DNA of 64,000 nucleotides, taken from the NCBI RefSeq assembly GCF_003688995.1, contig NZ_PENI01000030.1:55763-119762 (forward strand), read 5' to 3'. This document shows, one piece after another, positions 37,966 to 47,078 of this stretch (its first letter is position 1; the number at the start of each line of letters is the position of its first letter). The notes below the pieces were generated by a model. The model searched no databases, had not been told where the DNA came from, and saw nothing but the letters and a program-made list of their open reading frames with translations. Both the position numbers and the translations under genes were made by a program. This DNA comes from Streptomyces shenzhenensis. GTDB taxonomy: Bacteria > Actinomycetota > Actinomycetes > Streptomycetales > Streptomycetaceae.

Positions 37966-38012
37966 GCGTGAACGCGTTGAACGTGCGCCACAAGCGTTCT
38001 ACGCGTTCACGC
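37966..38012. promoter_or_regulatory. inverted pair of cluster-specific 17-bp elements (sites A and B)
   Basis: Site A (37966-37982) on the minus strand is GTTCAACGCGTTCACGC; site B (37996-38012) on the plus strand is GTTCTACGCGTTCACGC, 13 bases away. Each points toward one of the two divergent genes: A toward the ACP operon, B toward fabH. The core AACGCGTT is itself palindromic. The same element recurs upstream of the KASIII genes at 41661 and 58210. The rest of the 376-bp gap (37826-38201) shows no gene. Confidence 0.75.
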
Positions 38013-38201
38013 GCCCGGATGGTCAGGCATCTGGCCTCTGTGTGAGTGGGTTCCGTTGAATGAAGTACCTGCACCCTCATCCGCTACCGAACACTCACCG
38101 AATGAGAGCCGTCTTACCGATAGGCCTCGGCCAGTCGCCGGGCATTCACACGGAGCGGATGATCTCTTTCTTTCACGAGTGGCAAAGGAGCGACATCCAG
38201 C

Positions 38202-38279
38202 ATGCCGATCACACATGACCCACGCGTGGCCGCTGCCGAACTGGACCGAGATGCTTCGCTGATGGCAGGTGCGCGATGA
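38202..38279 (+). CDS. possible 25-residue leader peptide coupled to fabH
   Basis: ATG 38202 opens a 26-codon frame (MPITHDPRVAAAELDRDASL is its beginning) whose TGA overlaps the KASIII start as ATGA. It has a better ribosome site (AAAGGAG, 11 bases upstream) than fabH itself, which has only a weak AGG. Translation of fabH may depend on this short frame. No family is recognised. Confidence 0.45.
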   Translation: MPITHDPRVAAAELDRDASLMAGAR

Positions 38280-39250
38280 GCCCCGTACTGCGGCCACGGC
38301 CGTCCGGAGGCTCACGGATCCTGGGCGTGGGCAGCCGGCAACCGGACCGTGTCGTCACCAATGCCGAACTCTGCGCCCGTCTGGACACCAGCGACGAGTG
38401 GATCCGGCAGCGTGTCGGCATCAGCGAGCGACGCTTCGCCGACAGCGACGAGTCGCTCATCGACATGGCCGTACAAGCCGGCAAGAACGCGCTGGCCGAC
38501 GCAGGGGTCTCACCCGAGTCGGTGGACACCGTGATCGTGCCGAACTGCTCGATGCAAGCGCAGATTCCCAATGCGGCCGCCAGAGTCGCCCATCGGATCG
38601 GCATACCCGACGCCGGTGCATTCGATCTCAATGCGGGCTGCAGCGGATTCTGCTACGGACTCGCGGTCGCCTCCGACCTGGTCCGTGCCGCGTCGGCCCG
38701 CTACGTGCTGGTGATCGGGGCGGAGAAGCTCACCGACTTCGTGGACCCGCGGGACCGCACAACCGCGGTCATCTTCGCCGACGGAGCCGGGGCTGCGCTG
38801 GTCGGGGCGAGCGGAACGACGGAGATCGGCCCCGTGGTGTGGGGCAGCGCGGGGGAGCAGGCGGAGAGGCTGCGTCTGAACGAGAACCGGTACATCCAGC
38901 AGGCCGGGAACACGATCTTCCGCTGGGCGATCACGCGGATGCCGGCCGCGGCGGTCCAGGCACTCGACGCCGTAGGGCTCACGCCCGCCGACATGGATGT
39001 CCTGCTGCCGCACCAGGCCAATCTGAGGATCATCAAGGCCACGGAGGAAGCGCTGCGGACGCAGGGCATGCGAGACGATGTGATCGTCGCTGACGACATC
39101 AAGTACTCCGGCAACACGTCAGCGGCATCGATCCCCATCGCGTTCGACCACCTGCGCAAGGAATCACGGGTGAAATCAGGCGACATCGTCGTTGCGGTCG
39201 CCGCCGGCGCCGGCCTTACCTATGCCGGACAGGTGTTCGTCTGCCCGTGA
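38276..39250 (+). CDS. 3-oxoacyl-ACP synthase III (FabH-type KASIII)
   Basis: A 324-residue thiolase-fold condensing enzyme. The full FabH triad is present: C122 in NAGCSGFCYG, H246 in LPHQANLRI and N280 in YSGNTSAAS. Such enzymes condense a short acyl-CoA starter with malonyl-ACP. It belongs to the HQAN subgroup along with the paralogue at 58210. It is transcribed alone, divergent from the ACP operon, with the 25-residue frame in front and a terminator behind. Confidence 0.94.
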   Translation: MSPVLRPRPSGGSRILGVGSRQPDRVVTNAELCARLDTSDEWIRQRVGISERRFADSDESLIDMAVQAGKNALADAGVSPESVDTVIVPNCSMQAQIPNAAARVAHRIGIPDAGAFDLNAGCSGFCYGLAVASDLVRAASARYVLVIGAEKLTDFVDPRDRTTAVIFADGAGAALVGASGTTEIGPVVWGSAGEQAERLRLNENRYIQQAGNTIFRWAITRMPAAAVQALDAVGLTPADMDVLLPHQANLRIIKATEEALRTQGMRDDVIVADDIKYSGNTSAASIPIAFDHLRKESRVKSGDIVVAVAAGAGLTYAGQVFVCP

Positions 39251-39301
39251 GAGTGCCGTAGTCCATCGGACCGGCGCTGCATGGCCCGGGCCACCGGAGA
39301 A

Positions 39302-39328
39302 GCCGCAGGACCGGCGAGGTCCTGCGGC
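39302..39328 (+). terminator. terminator hairpin after fabH
   Basis: Perfect 11-base arms GCCGCAGGACC and GGTCCTGCGGC enclose a 5-base loop, 52 bases after the fabH stop, followed by the T-rich GGTGTTTCGTCT. It can also serve the convergent SDR gene. Confidence 0.75.
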
Positions 39329-39444
39329 ACTGGTGTTTCGTCTGGCCCGGGAGAAGGGCGCCGTCTTCCGCGACGACCGCCGTTGAGCCGGCGGGCCGAT
39401 TCGCGGCCCTTCCCCCGGACCGGGGGTACCGGTGGAGCCGGCGG

Positions 39445-40287
39445 TCAGGCCGCGGCGAAAGGCGACGGGGGCAGGGAGCGACCCGCCAGGCCCGCGTCCG
39501 GAACGGCCAGCCCGCCGTCGACGACGAGCGCGTGGCCGGTCACGTACGACGAGGCCGGTGAGGCGAGGAAGAGCGCGGCGCCGACCACCTCGTCCACGGT
39601 GGCCCACCGGCCGAGCGGTACATGGCTCGCCAGCCAGTCGGACAGCGGCCCGGTCTCGGTGGCGAACGCGGTCATGTCCGTACGTGTCCAGCCGGGGCAC
39701 AAGGCGTTGACGCGGATGCCCTGTTGGGCCCAGCCGACCGCGAGGCTGCGGGAGAGGGAGACCTGCGCGGCCTTGCTGGCGCCGTACGACTCCATCATGG
39801 GGAAGCCGATGAGCGCGGCCGAGGAGGACATCAGGACGAGGCTGGCCCGGTCCGAGTCGGCCAGATACGGGTGGGCTGCCCGGCAGAGGGCGGCCGTCGC
39901 GTTGAGGTTGACCGAGATGACGGCGTCCCAGACATCCTGGGGCTGGTCCTGCAGCGGAGCCACCACGGGCGCGCCGTTCTCATCAGCCGGGGTGACGCCC
40001 GCGTTGTGCACCACGACGTCGAGGCCGCCCAGAGCCGAGGCCGCCCGGTCGACGAGGTCGGCCGCGACACCCTGCTCGGCGAGGTCCCCGGCGATGGCAA
40101 CGGCCTTCCTGTTGCGGCCTTCCACCGCCTGCACAGTGTCGTCGAGGGCAGCTGTCGTGCGGGCGGTCACGGCGACATCGCAGCCCACGTCGGCGAGGGC
40201 TTCGGCGACGGCCTTGCCGATGCCCCGAGAGGCGCCCGTCACCAGGGCGCGGGCGCCCTCCAGACGGAACAGATCCATAGCACTCAT
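39445..40287 (-). CDS. short-chain dehydrogenase/reductase
   Basis: A 280-residue classical SDR. The nucleotide-binding TGASRGIG is at residues 17-24, NAG at 95-97, the catalytic serine in MSSSAAL and YGASK (Y168, K172). A FabG-like role in reducing a 3-oxoacyl-ACP intermediate is the natural guess in this setting. ATG 40287 has GAAGGG seven bases upstream; ATG 40278 is an alternative. It follows the KASIII and a 69-residue protein gene on the same strand. Confidence 0.9.
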   Translation of the reverse strand: MSAMDLFRLEGARALVTGASRGIGKAVAEALADVGCDVAVTARTTAALDDTVQAVEGRNRKAVAIAGDLAEQGVAADLVDRAASALGGLDVVVHNAGVTPADENGAPVVAPLQDQPQDVWDAVISVNLNATAALCRAAHPYLADSDRASLVLMSSSAALIGFPMMESYGASKAAQVSLSRSLAVGWAQQGIRVNALCPGWTRTDMTAFATETGPLSDWLASHVPLGRWATVDEVVGAALFLASPASSYVTGHALVVDGGLAVPDAGLAGRSLPPSPFAAA

Positions 40288-40353
40288 CGAAGAACCCTTC
40301 TGATAGCGGGAGAGGGGACGGAGAGGTGGCTTCAGGGCGGGTGCGGTGCACAC

Positions 40354-40563
40354 TCACGCACGATGCGACTTCTGGGCCGCGGTGGGCAGGGCGTCGGGGC
40401 GCAGGGCAGGACTCTGGTCCGCGTGAAGCACCCTGAGCAGGCAGTCGATGACCCCGGCGTCGAAGTCCGGGCGGCCGATATCGCGCGCACGGTTCAGGTC
40501 GGATACCTGCGTCATATGGACGGTGGTGACCAGGGAGGCCAGTTGCACAAACGGGGAGTTCAT
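40354..40563 (-). CDS. small protein of unknown function (69 aa)
   Basis: A 69-residue protein, MNSPFVQLASLVTTVHMTQV at its start, between KASIII and SDR genes. ATG 40563 has GAGGG six bases upstream, and spacing to the neighbours is tight, so it is probably real. No motif, signal or membrane segment is evident and no family is recognised. It could be a partner protein of a cluster enzyme. Confidence 0.6.
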   Translation of the reverse strand: MNSPFVQLASLVTTVHMTQVSDLNRARDIGRPDFDAGVIDCLLRVLHADQSPALRPDALPTAAQKSHRA

Positions 40564-40572
40564 GAGGATCCC

Positions 40573-41661
40573 TCAGGGTGAGGTGGACGGCGTACCGGTC
40601 TGGTCGGGCGCTGAGTGGTCGCCGTCGTCGGATGCCTGGTGATGCACGGGGGCGCCGGTCCAGGTGAGCAGAGAGCCGGCCCAGGCCAGCCCGGCGCCGT
40701 ACGCAGTGATCAGTACGCGTGAACCAGGAGCGAGTCGACCTCGGTCGGCGGCAGCGGCCAGGGCGTACGGCGCGCTGGCCGCGCCGATGTTGCCGACCGT
40801 GTCACCGACGATGACCAGTCGGTCGGACGGAATACCTGCTTTCTCGGCCAGTCTGGTGAGAAGAACCGGGTTGGGCTGGTGGTTGGCATAGATGTCGATG
40901 TCTTTCACGCCGAGGCCGTGACGGTCCAGACATGCGGAGACGACGCGCGGAAATGCCGAATCGACGAAGGAGGTGATCTGCGGTCCGCGCATCTGGACGG
41001 TGTGGCCGCTGTCTGCCAGGGTGGCGGCGCTGGCCGGGTGACGGCTGCCCCCCGAGGGGATCAGGACCAGGTCGGCACCGCTGCCGTCCGTTCCGAGGTG
41101 GAAGTCCTGGAAGCCGCCGCTGGCGGCCACCGGCCCGAGCACCGACGCGGCGGCGCCGTCGCCGAACAACACGGCGGTGCTGCGATCGTCGGGGTTGAGA
41201 AAACGCGAGAACACATCGACTCCCACGACTGCCGCATAGCGAGCATTTGTGTCCTGGAGCAGCCAGTCCCGTGCCACGCGGGCACCGAAGACCCACCCGG
41301 CGCAGGCAGCGGTCACGTCCAGGGCGACCGCGCGGTGGGCTCCGATGAGCGCCTGGACACGACAGGCCGTGGAGGGGCCCAACTCGTCAGGGGTCCCGGT
41401 GCCCACAATGATCAGGTCGAGCTGCTCGGCGTCGAGACCGGCCGCCGCCAACGCTCGCGTGACGGCTGCGGCGGCCAGGTCGGAAGCGGCTTCGTGAGCG
41501 GCCGCGATATGTCTACGGAGGACGCCGGTGCGCCGGGCGATCCACTGGGCGCTGATACCTGGGGCCATGGCCGCCACCTCCTCGTTGCTCCGGCGGTGGG
41601 CAGGGAGGTATGTCCCCATGCCGAGTACGCCGATCGACTCAGCGGTGGGCGCAGCTGTCAT
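40573..41661 (-). CDS. KASIII-family condensing enzyme (HQPNP subgroup)
   Basis: A 362-residue KASIII homologue. Catalytic residues are intact: C120 in TAACAGWVFG, H261 in YANHQPNP and N291 in VGNIGAAS. HQPNP replaces the HQANxRI motif of housekeeping FabH, a change also seen in the paralogue at 59283, with which it shares PSTACRVQ, FLNPDDR and the LTWTG C-terminal strand. The altered loop normally contacts the ACP/malonyl partner, so a different acceptor is inferred. ATG 41661 follows GGAG. It leads the operon with the 69-residue protein and the SDR. Confidence 0.92.
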   Translation of the reverse strand: MTAAPTAESIGVLGMGTYLPAHRRSNEEVAAMAPGISAQWIARRTGVLRRHIAAAHEAASDLAAAAVTRALAAAGLDAEQLDLIIVGTGTPDELGPSTACRVQALIGAHRAVALDVTAACAGWVFGARVARDWLLQDTNARYAAVVGVDVFSRFLNPDDRSTAVLFGDGAAASVLGPVAASGGFQDFHLGTDGSGADLVLIPSGGSRHPASAATLADSGHTVQMRGPQITSFVDSAFPRVVSACLDRHGLGVKDIDIYANHQPNPVLLTRLAEKAGIPSDRLVIVGDTVGNIGAASAPYALAAAADRGRLAPGSRVLITAYGAGLAWAGSLLTWTGAPVHHQASDDGDHSAPDQTGTPSTSP

Positions 41662-41878
41662 CTCGGTCTCCAGGATCGAAGAGGCGGCCACCGGGCACGG
41701 CCGGGGATGCGCGTAGGGGAGTTGCCCTTAGGGAAGGCCTATCCGCGCACGGGACGAGAGAGCGGACGAGTATGTCGACTGTAGGTGGCCCACCCACCTG
41801 AGCCTCCAGAAGGTGGCGTGGCTGGTTACCAGTAGGCATGATCGGCATGCCGGGACGCGACCCACCCCGTACGCCGAT

Positions 41879-41895
41879 GCGTGAACGCGTTGAAC
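41879..41895 (-). promoter_or_regulatory. cluster-specific 17-bp element (site C)
   Basis: On the minus strand this reads GTTCAACGCGTTCACGC, identical to sites A and D, pointing toward the KASIII operon whose start is 218 bases downstream. The 283-bp gap between KASIII and LysR holds no gene. Confidence 0.72.
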
Positions 41896-41944
41896 CGGAG
41901 AGCAGGGTCGCCGGTCACCGACGAACCACAAGGAGCTGCCCGCT

Positions 41945-42835
41945 TCACCTTTCGTGTGCGGCAGATGCGGCCACGGAAATGAGGTTCTTCAAGGCCGGTA
42001 CCGCTCGGGTTTCGTCCCAGATGAGGCTGAGTCCCAGGCGTACGGGTGGTCCTGCCAGCGGCGCGTAGCGGACCTGGGCGAGTTGCAGCTGACTCGCGGA
42101 GGCAGGGACAAGTGACACACCCAGGCCGGCCGCGACCATGCCGATCATGGTGTGGATGTGTTCGCCTTCGTAGGCGACACGTGGTGAGAAACCCGCGTCG
42201 CCGCAGGCCCGTGCGACGGTGTACCAGAAGCCGCTGCCGTGCTCGGGGGGAAACAGGACGAACGGTTCCTGCGCCAGTTCCGCCAGGGCCACAGGGCCTC
42301 CACGGCGGTGCAGCGGATGATCGTGGGGGAGGGCGACGAGCAGCTCCTCCTCGTGGATGTCCAGGCTGCTGAGGCCGCCCAGGGGGAGCGGGGGACGGGT
42401 GAAACCGAGGTCGATGATGTCGTCCTGAAGGGCCCGTATCTGGTCGTTGGATTCCATCTCCCGGGCGGAGAAGTGCACTTCGGGGAGTTGCTCGCGGAAA
42501 CTGCGCAACGCGCGCGGCAGCACTCCGTACAGAGCGGAGCCGACGAAACCGATGCGGACGGTGCCCGCGGTGCCGGAGCGGATCAGTTCAGCGATGTCCT
42601 CGGTGCGGTCGGCCTGCGCGAGGGCGCGGCGCGCCTCTTCCAGCAGGAGCCGGCCGGCTCGGGTCAGCGTGACCGAGCGTCGTGTGCGTTCGAAGAGAGC
42701 GAAGCCGAGTTGCCGTTCGAGACGCTGGATCTGCTGGCTGAGCGGCGGCTGGGACATGTGCAGGCGTGTGGCGGCCCGTCCGAAGTGCAACTCCTCGGCA
42801 ACAGTCACGAAATAACGCAGCTGTCTGATCTCCAT
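41945..42835 (-). CDS. LysR-family transcriptional regulator
   Basis: A 296-residue LysR protein: MEIRQLRYFVTVAEELHFGR opens the winged helix (helix-turn-helix core AATRLHMSQPPLSQQIQRLE), followed by a periplasmic-binding-like effector domain. It is divergent from the M24 peptidase / aminotransferase / MHS transporter operon, its likely target. ATG 42835 matches the family start; its ribosome site is weak (CAGGG), and in-frame starts lie up to 42862. Confidence 0.9.
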   Translation of the reverse strand: MEIRQLRYFVTVAEELHFGRAATRLHMSQPPLSQQIQRLERQLGFALFERTRRSVTLTRAGRLLLEEARRALAQADRTEDIAELIRSGTAGTVRIGFVGSALYGVLPRALRSFREQLPEVHFSAREMESNDQIRALQDDIIDLGFTRPPLPLGGLSSLDIHEEELLVALPHDHPLHRRGGPVALAELAQEPFVLFPPEHGSGFWYTVARACGDAGFSPRVAYEGEHIHTMIGMVAAGLGVSLVPASASQLQLAQVRYAPLAGPPVRLGLSLIWDETRAVPALKNLISVAASAAHER

Positions 42836-42847
42836 ACCCTGTTCATA

Positions 42848-42891
42848 TCGCATGCGACTCACAGAGCCAACAGTTAGATATTGGACGTATC
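42848..42891. promoter_or_regulatory. candidate LysR binding region
   Basis: The divergent gap contains a perfect 10-bp palindrome TCGCATGCGA (42848-42857) and an interrupted one, GATATTGGACGTATC (42877-42891, GATA-N7-TATC). Either could be the recognition or activation site of the LysR protein controlling the M24/aminotransferase/transporter operon. Confidence 0.35.
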
Positions 42892-42972
42892 ACACAGCGG
42901 ACGCCACGGTAGGAGGGTCACCGGCGGTCATGATCTCTGCGGCTGCCGCCATGCCTTCTTCCAGGACGACTC

Positions 42973-44202
42973 ATGCGCACTCAGATCATCGACGCCATCC
43001 GAAAACGGCTGCAGGACAGGGGCCTGGATGCCTACGTCGCCTACACCCCCTCGAACGTCTTCTATGTGACCGGTTTCCAGAGCTACTTCCTGATGGAGTG
43101 GTGGCGGATGCTGGGGACGGTCGTCGCCGTCGTCCCGGCCGACCCCGCGCAGCCCCCTGCCCTGGTGATCAGCGACTTCGAGGCCGACCAGGCCCGGCAG
43201 GTGTCCGGCTTCGAGGACGTCCGCCCCTTCCGCGTCTGGGTGGAACTGCGGGACGCGGCCGATCTCACCGGCGCCTCCGCGCCGACGGTGCAGCATGCCA
43301 GGCCGGCTCAGTACGACACGGCCGAGCAGGACGAGGTGCTGCGCTCGGTGCTCGCCGACCGGAGCCTTCTCAACGGCACCATCGGCACCGATCTGCGCTA
43401 TGTCCTGCACGACACCATCAGCCGCGTCGCCGCCTTCGCCCCGGAGCTGACGTGGACCGACATGACCGACGACCTCTATGAACTGCGCAGTGTGAAGTTC
43501 GACTTCGAGATCGACCGGCTGCGGCGGGCCACCGAGCTGTCCGAGGCAGGTATGACACATGCGGTCACGGACCTGCGCCCGGGGCTCACCGCCCTCGACC
43601 TGCGCCACCGCTACCAACAGGGCGTACTCACCGCGGCCATGGCCGCTCCCCGCTACGCCGGGTACTCGGACCAGTGGATCCTGCCCGCGGTCGGCTCGTC
43701 CACCAAGATCGGGGTCGACTCGGAGACGGACAGCGGCCTCGCCGACGGCGACCTCATCAAATTCGACTGCGGCGTCACCGTCGACGGCTACCGCGGGGAC
43801 GGCGGCCGCACCTACGCCTACCGCACCATCCGGCCCGCCGCGCGCCGCCTGTACGACGTCCTCCTCGAAGCACACGAGAAGGCCCGCGCGGCCATCCGCC
43901 CCGGTACGCCGGTCCGCGAGGTGTTCCGCGCGGCCGAGCAGCACATCCGCGCCGGCGGCTACCCTGCCTTCACCCGCGGTCACTACGGCCACTCGGTCGG
44001 TATCGACACCTTCCACGAAGAGCCGCCCTACATCAGCGCGGCCGAGAACCGGCTGCTGCGGCCGGGAATGGTGCTGGCGGTCGAGACCCCCGCCTACTCC
44101 TCCGACACCGGAGCCATCATGATCGAGGATCTCGTGCTGGTGACCGCGGACGGCCACGAGGTGCTGCACCGACTGCCGCACGAGCTGACGGTGGTGAACT
44201 GA
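42973..44202 (+). CDS. M24-family metallohydrolase (Xaa-Pro peptidase / ectoine-hydrolase-like)
   Basis: A 409-residue creatinase/prolidase-fold enzyme. The N-terminal domain carries YTPSNVFYVTGF; the C-terminal pita-bread domain has all five metal ligands: D in FDCGVTVDGY, D in GDGGRT, H in GHYGHSVGI, and E in AVETPAY and MIEDLVLV. It is therefore a metal peptidase/hydrolase, unlike metal-free creatinase. Followed directly by an ornithine-type aminotransferase and an MHS transporter under a LysR regulator, it may open or deacylate an imported amino acid derivative such as an ectoine- or proline-like compound (inference). ATG 42973 follows AGGAC. Confidence 0.88.
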   Translation: MRTQIIDAIRKRLQDRGLDAYVAYTPSNVFYVTGFQSYFLMEWWRMLGTVVAVVPADPAQPPALVISDFEADQARQVSGFEDVRPFRVWVELRDAADLTGASAPTVQHARPAQYDTAEQDEVLRSVLADRSLLNGTIGTDLRYVLHDTISRVAAFAPELTWTDMTDDLYELRSVKFDFEIDRLRRATELSEAGMTHAVTDLRPGLTALDLRHRYQQGVLTAAMAAPRYAGYSDQWILPAVGSSTKIGVDSETDSGLADGDLIKFDCGVTVDGYRGDGGRTYAYRTIRPAARRLYDVLLEAHEKARAAIRPGTPVREVFRAAEQHIRAGGYPAFTRGHYGHSVGIDTFHEEPPYISAAENRLLRPGMVLAVETPAYSSDTGAIMIEDLVLVTADGHEVLHRLPHELTVVN

Positions 44203-44204
44203 CC

Positions 44205-45428
44205 ATGGAGAACACGCCCAGCGGCAGCACGGCCCTCGCTCTCGAACAGGCCCACACCGCCCGCAACTACGCACCGCTTCCGGTCGTCATCAGCCAGGCG
44301 GACGGAGCCTGGGTGACCGACACCACCGGGGTCCGCTACTTCGACTGCCTGGCCGGCTACTCGGCCCTCAACTTCGGCCACCGCCACCCCCGGCTCGTGC
44401 AGGCCGCCGTCGACCAGCTCAGCCGCGTCACCCTGACCAGCAGGGCCTTCCACCACGATCAACTCGGCGCGTTCTGCGCCGAACTCGCCGACCTCACCGG
44501 CACGGAAGCCGTCCTGCCGATGAACACAGGCGCCGAAGCGGTGGAGAGCGCCCTGAAGATCGCCCGGAAATGGGGCTACGAGATCAAGGGAGTGCCCGAG
44601 AACCAGGCCACCATCGTCGTGGCCGACGGCAACTTCCACGGCCGTACCACCAGCATCATCTCCTTCTCCGGCGACAAGGACGCCACCGCCGGCTTCGGCC
44701 CCTACACACCCGGTTTCCGCTCCGTGCCCTTCGGAGACACCGACGCGCTGGCCGACGCGATCGACGCCACCACCGTCGCCGTACTCATCGAACCGATCCA
44801 GGGCGAGGCCGGTGTCGTCATACCGCCGGACGGCTACCTGCGCGCGGTCCGGCACCTGTGCACCGACCGCAACGTCCTGTTCGTGGCCGACGAGATCCAG
44901 AGCGGACTCGCCCGCACCGGACGCACCTTCGCCTGCGACCACGAAGACGTCCGCCCCGACCTCATGCTCCTGGGCAAGGCACTCGGCGGAGGCATCCTCC
45001 CCGTCTCCGCGGTCGTCGGCGGATGGGACGTCCTGGGCGTACTCCGACCCGGCCAGCACGGCAGCACCTTCGGCGGCAACCCGCTCGCCGCGGCCGTCGG
45101 CCGCGCCGTGATCGCCCTGCTGCGCGACGGCAGCCTCCAACAGCGCGCCCAGCGACTGGGAGAGGACATGGCCGGCCGACTCGACCAGCTGATCGGCCAC
45201 GGCGTCACCGCCGTACGCAGCCGCGGCCTGTGGGCAGGTGTCGACATCGACCCCGCCGTGGCCACCGGGCGGCAGATCTGCGAACGGCTGATGCGGCGCG
45301 GAGTCCTCGCGAAGGAGACCCATGGCGCCACCATCCGCCTCGCTCCACCCATCATCGCCGAGACCACAGACCTGACCTGGGCGATCGAGCAACTGGCAGC
45401 CGTACTCGACGAAAGGACAGGCCAGTGA
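44205..45428 (+). CDS. rocD: class III aminotransferase, ornithine aminotransferase-like
   Basis: A 407-residue PLP enzyme. Landmarks are MNTGAEAVESALKIARKWGYE, DGNFHGRT, EPIQGEAGVVIP, VADEIQSGLARTG and the PLP lysine in LGKALGGGILPVSAV. This matches ornithine-oxo-acid aminotransferase, which gives glutamate semialdehyde. ATG 44205 lies two bases after the peptidase stop with no strong ribosome site, so coupling is likely. Context leaves room for a different diamine-acid substrate such as diaminobutyrate. Confidence 0.9.
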   Translation: MENTPSGSTALALEQAHTARNYAPLPVVISQADGAWVTDTTGVRYFDCLAGYSALNFGHRHPRLVQAAVDQLSRVTLTSRAFHHDQLGAFCAELADLTGTEAVLPMNTGAEAVESALKIARKWGYEIKGVPENQATIVVADGNFHGRTTSIISFSGDKDATAGFGPYTPGFRSVPFGDTDALADAIDATTVAVLIEPIQGEAGVVIPPDGYLRAVRHLCTDRNVLFVADEIQSGLARTGRTFACDHEDVRPDLMLLGKALGGGILPVSAVVGGWDVLGVLRPGQHGSTFGGNPLAAAVGRAVIALLRDGSLQQRAQRLGEDMAGRLDQLIGHGVTAVRSRGLWAGVDIDPAVATGRQICERLMRRGVLAKETHGATIRLAPPIIAETTDLTWAIEQLAAVLDERTGQ

Positions 45429-46744
45429 GACCAGCGCCCGTCGCCACACCCGTGCCAACCGCCGCCGGCTCCGGCACCAGACTCCGTAAAGCCATCATCG
45501 GAAGTTTCGTCGGCACATCCATCGAGTGGTACGACTTCTTCCTCTACGGCTCGGCCGCCGCACTGATCTTCAACAAGGTCTTCTTTCCCGACGTCGACCC
45601 GCTCACCGGCACCCTGCTGTCCTTCGCCACCTACGCCGTGGCCTTCATCGCGCGTCCCCTGGGCGGCATCCTCTTCGGCTACCTCGGCGACCGGCACGGC
45701 CGCAAGTCCACACTCATGGCCACCCTGATGCTTATGGGCCTGTCGACCTTCCTCATGGGGCTGCTGCCCGGATACGGCACCCTCGGCATCGCCGCCCCCC
45801 TCCTGCTCGTCGTCCTCCGCTTCTGCCAGGGCCTCGGCCTGGGCGGCGAATGGGGCGGCGCCGTCGCCATCGTCGCCGAACACGGCGAAGCCAGCGGTGG
45901 CGCCGCCCGCCGCGGCTACTACGCCAGTTGGCCCCAGATCGGCATGCCCATGGGCAACCTGCTCGCCGTCGGAGCCCTCGCCCTCGCCAACGCGGTCCTC
46001 TCCGAGGATGCCTTCAACGCCTGGGGATGGCGCATCCCGTTCCTGCTGAGCGCGTTGCTGATCGGCGTGGGCTTCTGGATCCGCAAGACCGTCGAGGAAT
46101 CCCCCCTGTTCAAGGAGATCGCCGAGCAACCCGCCTCGCATCACCCCCTGCGTGAGGTGTTCCGCACCCAACGCAAGCCGCTGCTGGTCACCATCGGCAT
46201 GCGGATCGCCTCGGACGTCTCCTACTACACGTTCGCCCTCTTCTCCATCACCTACGTCACCCAGCAGCTGGAACTGGAACGGTCCCTCGTGCTGAACGGT
46301 GTGATCGTGGCCTCAGTGTTCCAACTCGTCGCCATCCCGGCCTTCGCCGTCCTGTCCGACCGTGTCGGACGACGCCCCGTCTACCTCGCGGGCGCGGCCG
46401 CCGTCGGACTCTGGGGTTTCGCCTTCTTCCCGCTCCTCGACACCGGATCGGCCGGAGCGGCGATCCTCGCGATCACCGTCGGTCTGGTGGGCCAGGCGGC
46501 CATGTTCGGCCCCATGGGCGCCTACATCACCGAGCTCTTCCCCACCAACGTCCGCTACAGCGGCTCCTCCATCGGCTACCAGCTCGCCGGCATCGCCGGA
46601 GGCAGCGTCGCCCCGCTCATCGGCGTCGCCCTGCTGAGCAGCTTCGGCACCGGGCAGGCCGTAGCCGGCTACAGCGCCCTGGCCTCTCTCATCACCATCG
46701 CGGCCGTCTGCTGGTCGAAAGAGACCAGCAAAGAACTCCTCTGA
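45425..46744 (+). CDS. MFS transporter, metabolite:H+ symporter (MHS) family
   Basis: A 439-residue transporter with twelve predicted membrane segments. The FVGTSIEWYDFFLYG start and GDRHGRK loop are typical of MHS permeases (proline/betaine, shikimate, citrate and dicarboxylate symporters). GTG 45425 overlaps the aminotransferase stop as GTGA, with AAAGGA eight bases upstream. It most likely imports the substrate of the peptidase/aminotransferase pair. Confidence 0.92.
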   Translation: MRPAPVATPVPTAAGSGTRLRKAIIGSFVGTSIEWYDFFLYGSAAALIFNKVFFPDVDPLTGTLLSFATYAVAFIARPLGGILFGYLGDRHGRKSTLMATLMLMGLSTFLMGLLPGYGTLGIAAPLLLVVLRFCQGLGLGGEWGGAVAIVAEHGEASGGAARRGYYASWPQIGMPMGNLLAVGALALANAVLSEDAFNAWGWRIPFLLSALLIGVGFWIRKTVEESPLFKEIAEQPASHHPLREVFRTQRKPLLVTIGMRIASDVSYYTFALFSITYVTQQLELERSLVLNGVIVASVFQLVAIPAFAVLSDRVGRRPVYLAGAAAVGLWGFAFFPLLDTGSAGAAILAITVGLVGQAAMFGPMGAYITELFPTNVRYSGSSIGYQLAGIAGGSVAPLIGVALLSSFGTGQAVAGYSALASLITIAAVCWSKETSKELL

Positions 46745-46791
46745 CACTCCGCGCGAGCGCTCGGTTCAAGCGCCGTTGCCCGAGCGGCCCT

Positions 46792-46824
46792 GCCCCGGCA
46801 GCACACACCCAGAGCTGCCGGGGC
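46792..46824 (+). terminator. terminator hairpin after the MHS transporter
   Basis: Perfect 11-base arms GCCCCGGCAGC and GCTGCCGGGGC enclose an 11-base loop, 47 bases past the transporter stop. The rest of the 334-bp gap to 47078 shows no gene. Confidence 0.7.
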
Positions 46825-47078
46825 GATCGAGCGCCGGGCAGGCCTTGCACCTGCATCTCCCCGCAGGAAGCGGGACGTCTTTCCTTGGACCACCGACGCA
46901 GCACCAGCCGCCCTCGGTCACGGCGACCAGCCCAAGATCGACTATACCCGTCCCGGCACGCCGACGATCACACCTACCGACCAAGCCGCGGCAGGATGGC
47001 GGATTTCTCATGTGGCGATCGTCAGGCCGGCGATATTCCACGTGCCGGGCCGGTCCGCAACGCGGTAGAAGCTCACAT

